From assembly GCA_030627065.1 (NCBI GenBank), contig DAOUSV010000077.1, positions 1 through 6,889 on the forward strand: 6,889 nucleotides of DNA, written 5' to 3'. This document shows positions 5,948 through 6,889 of the stretch, piece by piece. The notes beneath the pieces were generated by a model. That model did not search any database. It saw only the letters and a program-made list of their open reading frames with translations, and was not told where the DNA came from. The stretch comes from Piscirickettsiaceae bacterium. Lineage in GTDB: Bacteria > Pseudomonadota > Gammaproteobacteria > Nitrosococcales > Methylophagaceae. A program made the position numbers and the translations under genes. Every line of letters starts with the position of its first letter. Positions within the stretch are counted from its first letter, which is position 1.

Positions 5948-6889
5948 TTAAAACAAACCACTAATCTCACCGGCGTCATTAACATCAATGCGTTCACTCG
6001 CTGGTACTTTCGGTAAGCCGGGCATAGTCATAATATCTCCACATAAGACGACAATGAATTCTGCGCCGCGTGACAATCGCACATCACGCACGGTGATGGT
6101 GTGACCTGATACTGAGCCTAGCAATGAGGCATCACCACTGAATGAATACGGTGTTTTTGCCATACATACCGGTACATGGCTGTGAGTTTCACTAAATTTC
6201 GCGAGTTTGGCTAAGGTTTTGTTATCAATAGTCACGTCTTTAGCACCATATATTTTTGTGGCTACAGCGGTAATCTTATCTAATAGCGGTTCTTCATCTT
6301 CATAGAGGAATTGGCATTCAGCTTGTGACTCGTCCAACATAGTCACCACGGCTTGCGCTAGCTCTTCTGCACCTGCACCGCCTTCTGCCCAATGTTTAGC
6401 GACAATGGCTTTTGCTCCTAACGATTCAACAGTTGTTTTGATAAGGTTAATTTCAGCATCGCTATCTTGATCAAAATGATTAATGGCGACAATACAGGGT
6501 AGACCGAACTGTTCTTGCATATTGCTTAGGTGGCGTTTTAGGTTTTCCATGCCTTTTTCTAGTGCAGCTAGGTTTTCACTAGCTAGCTCTTTAAGGACGA
6601 TGCCTCCATGATATTTTAATGCTTTAACCGTGGCGACAATCACTGCCATATCAGGTTTAATATCTGATTTTCGGCATTTAATATCTATAAACTTTTCAGC
6701 ACCTAAATCAGCACCAAAACCTGCTTCGGTCACGACATAATCAGTTAGTTTAAGCGCCATTTTAGTGGCAATAACTGAGTTACAACCATGGGCAATATTG
6801 GCAAAAGGACCACCATGAACAAAGGCTGGATTATTTTCTAGGGTTTGTACTAAATTCGGTTTTAAGGCTTCTTTTAATAAGGCTGCCAT
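5948..6889 (-). CDS. fhs: Formate–tetrahydrofolate ligase (C-terminal part, N-terminus outside window)
   Basis: This enzyme (FTHFS, 10-formyl-THF synthetase) joins formate to tetrahydrofolate using ATP, giving 10-formyl-THF for purine synthesis, initiator-tRNA formylation or C1 assimilation. The 313 visible residues are the C-terminal part of a protein of about 557. The ATG complement at 6887-6889 is an internal Met, because in full-length enzymes the residues ALLKEALKPNLVQTLE occur mid-protein. Family landmarks are HGGPFANIAHGCNS (25-38), TEAGFGADLGAEKF (54-67), VAINHFDQDSDAE (134-146), AEGGAGAEELA (168-178), ATKIYGAKDV (210-219), KTPYSFSGD (245-253) and MTMPGLPKVPASERIDV (287-303). The C-terminus is DAGEISGLF. 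The nucleotide-binding P-loop lies in the missing N-terminal part. The reading frame is clean, with no frameshift. It converges on djlA across 91 bases and is not part of the plus-strand operon. The ATPase half, promoter and neighbours are not visible. Confidence 0.97.
   Translation of the reverse strand: MAALLKEALKPNLVQTLENNPAFVHGGPFANIAHGCNSVIATKMALKLTDYVVTEAGFGADLGAEKFIDIKCRKSDIKPDMAVIVATVKALKYHGGIVLKELASENLAALEKGMENLKRHLSNMQEQFGLPCIVAINHFDQDSDAEINLIKTTVESLGAKAIVAKHWAEGGAGAEELAQAVVTMLDESQAECQFLYEDEEPLLDKITAVATKIYGAKDVTIDNKTLAKLAKFSETHSHVPVCMAKTPYSFSGDASLLGSVSGHTITVRDVRLSRGAEFIVVLCGDIMTMPGLPKVPASERIDVNDAGEISGLF

Noticed and set aside
6887..6889. ATG complement at the right edge as the start of fhs
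   Set aside because: The following residues match the middle of FTHFS, so the gene is cut by the window rather than truncated in the genome.

Overview
This window looks like a chromosomal housekeeping segment from an aerobic, ubiquinone-using gammaproteobacterium. The evidence is the gene order hslU – DUF971 – ubiE – ubiJ – ubiB, which is a gammaproteobacterial arrangement, and the presence of UbiJ and DjlA, which are largely restricted to Proteobacteria. The DNA is moderately AT-rich by eye. I cannot name a genus. A monofunctional formate–tetrahydrofolate ligase, absent from E. coli K-12, points to an environmental rather than an enteric lineage, but this is only an inference.

Layout. Positions 1–5856 form one run of seven tightly packed plus-strand genes: the 3' part of hslU (cut by the left edge), a cysteine-free DUF971 protein, ubiE, ubiJ, ubiB, an HDOD-domain protein and a DjlA-type membrane J-domain protein. 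Gaps are 18, 10, -4 (overlap), 6, 19 and 33 bases, so the run could be a single transcription unit; I saw no internal promoter or terminator. A 91-base convergent intergenic region (5857–5947) holds an imperfect inverted repeat. The right end (5948–6889) is the C-terminal part of fhs on the minus strand, cut by the right edge.

How the genes work together. HslU is the ATPase of the HslVU protease. UbiE (C-methyltransferase), UbiJ (SCP2-like lipid-binding scaffold) and UbiB (ADCK/COQ8-type atypical kinase/ATPase) form the ubiquinone biosynthesis core, and their start/stop arrangement suggests translational coupling. In E. coli and Pseudomonas the region after ubiB leads towards tat genes. Here it carries an HDOD protein with degraded HD-type metal-ligand positions and a DjlA co-chaperone instead. 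These two share a reading frame with only one stop codon between them. Fhs belongs to folate one-carbon metabolism and is a separate, convergent unit.

No mobile element, CRISPR array, tRNA or rRNA gene is visible, and no gene-free stretch exceeds 300 bases. I did not find a convincing undescribed system. The points most worth a second look are the HDOD–DjlA pair, the inverted repeat and the unusual start codons in the ubi genes.
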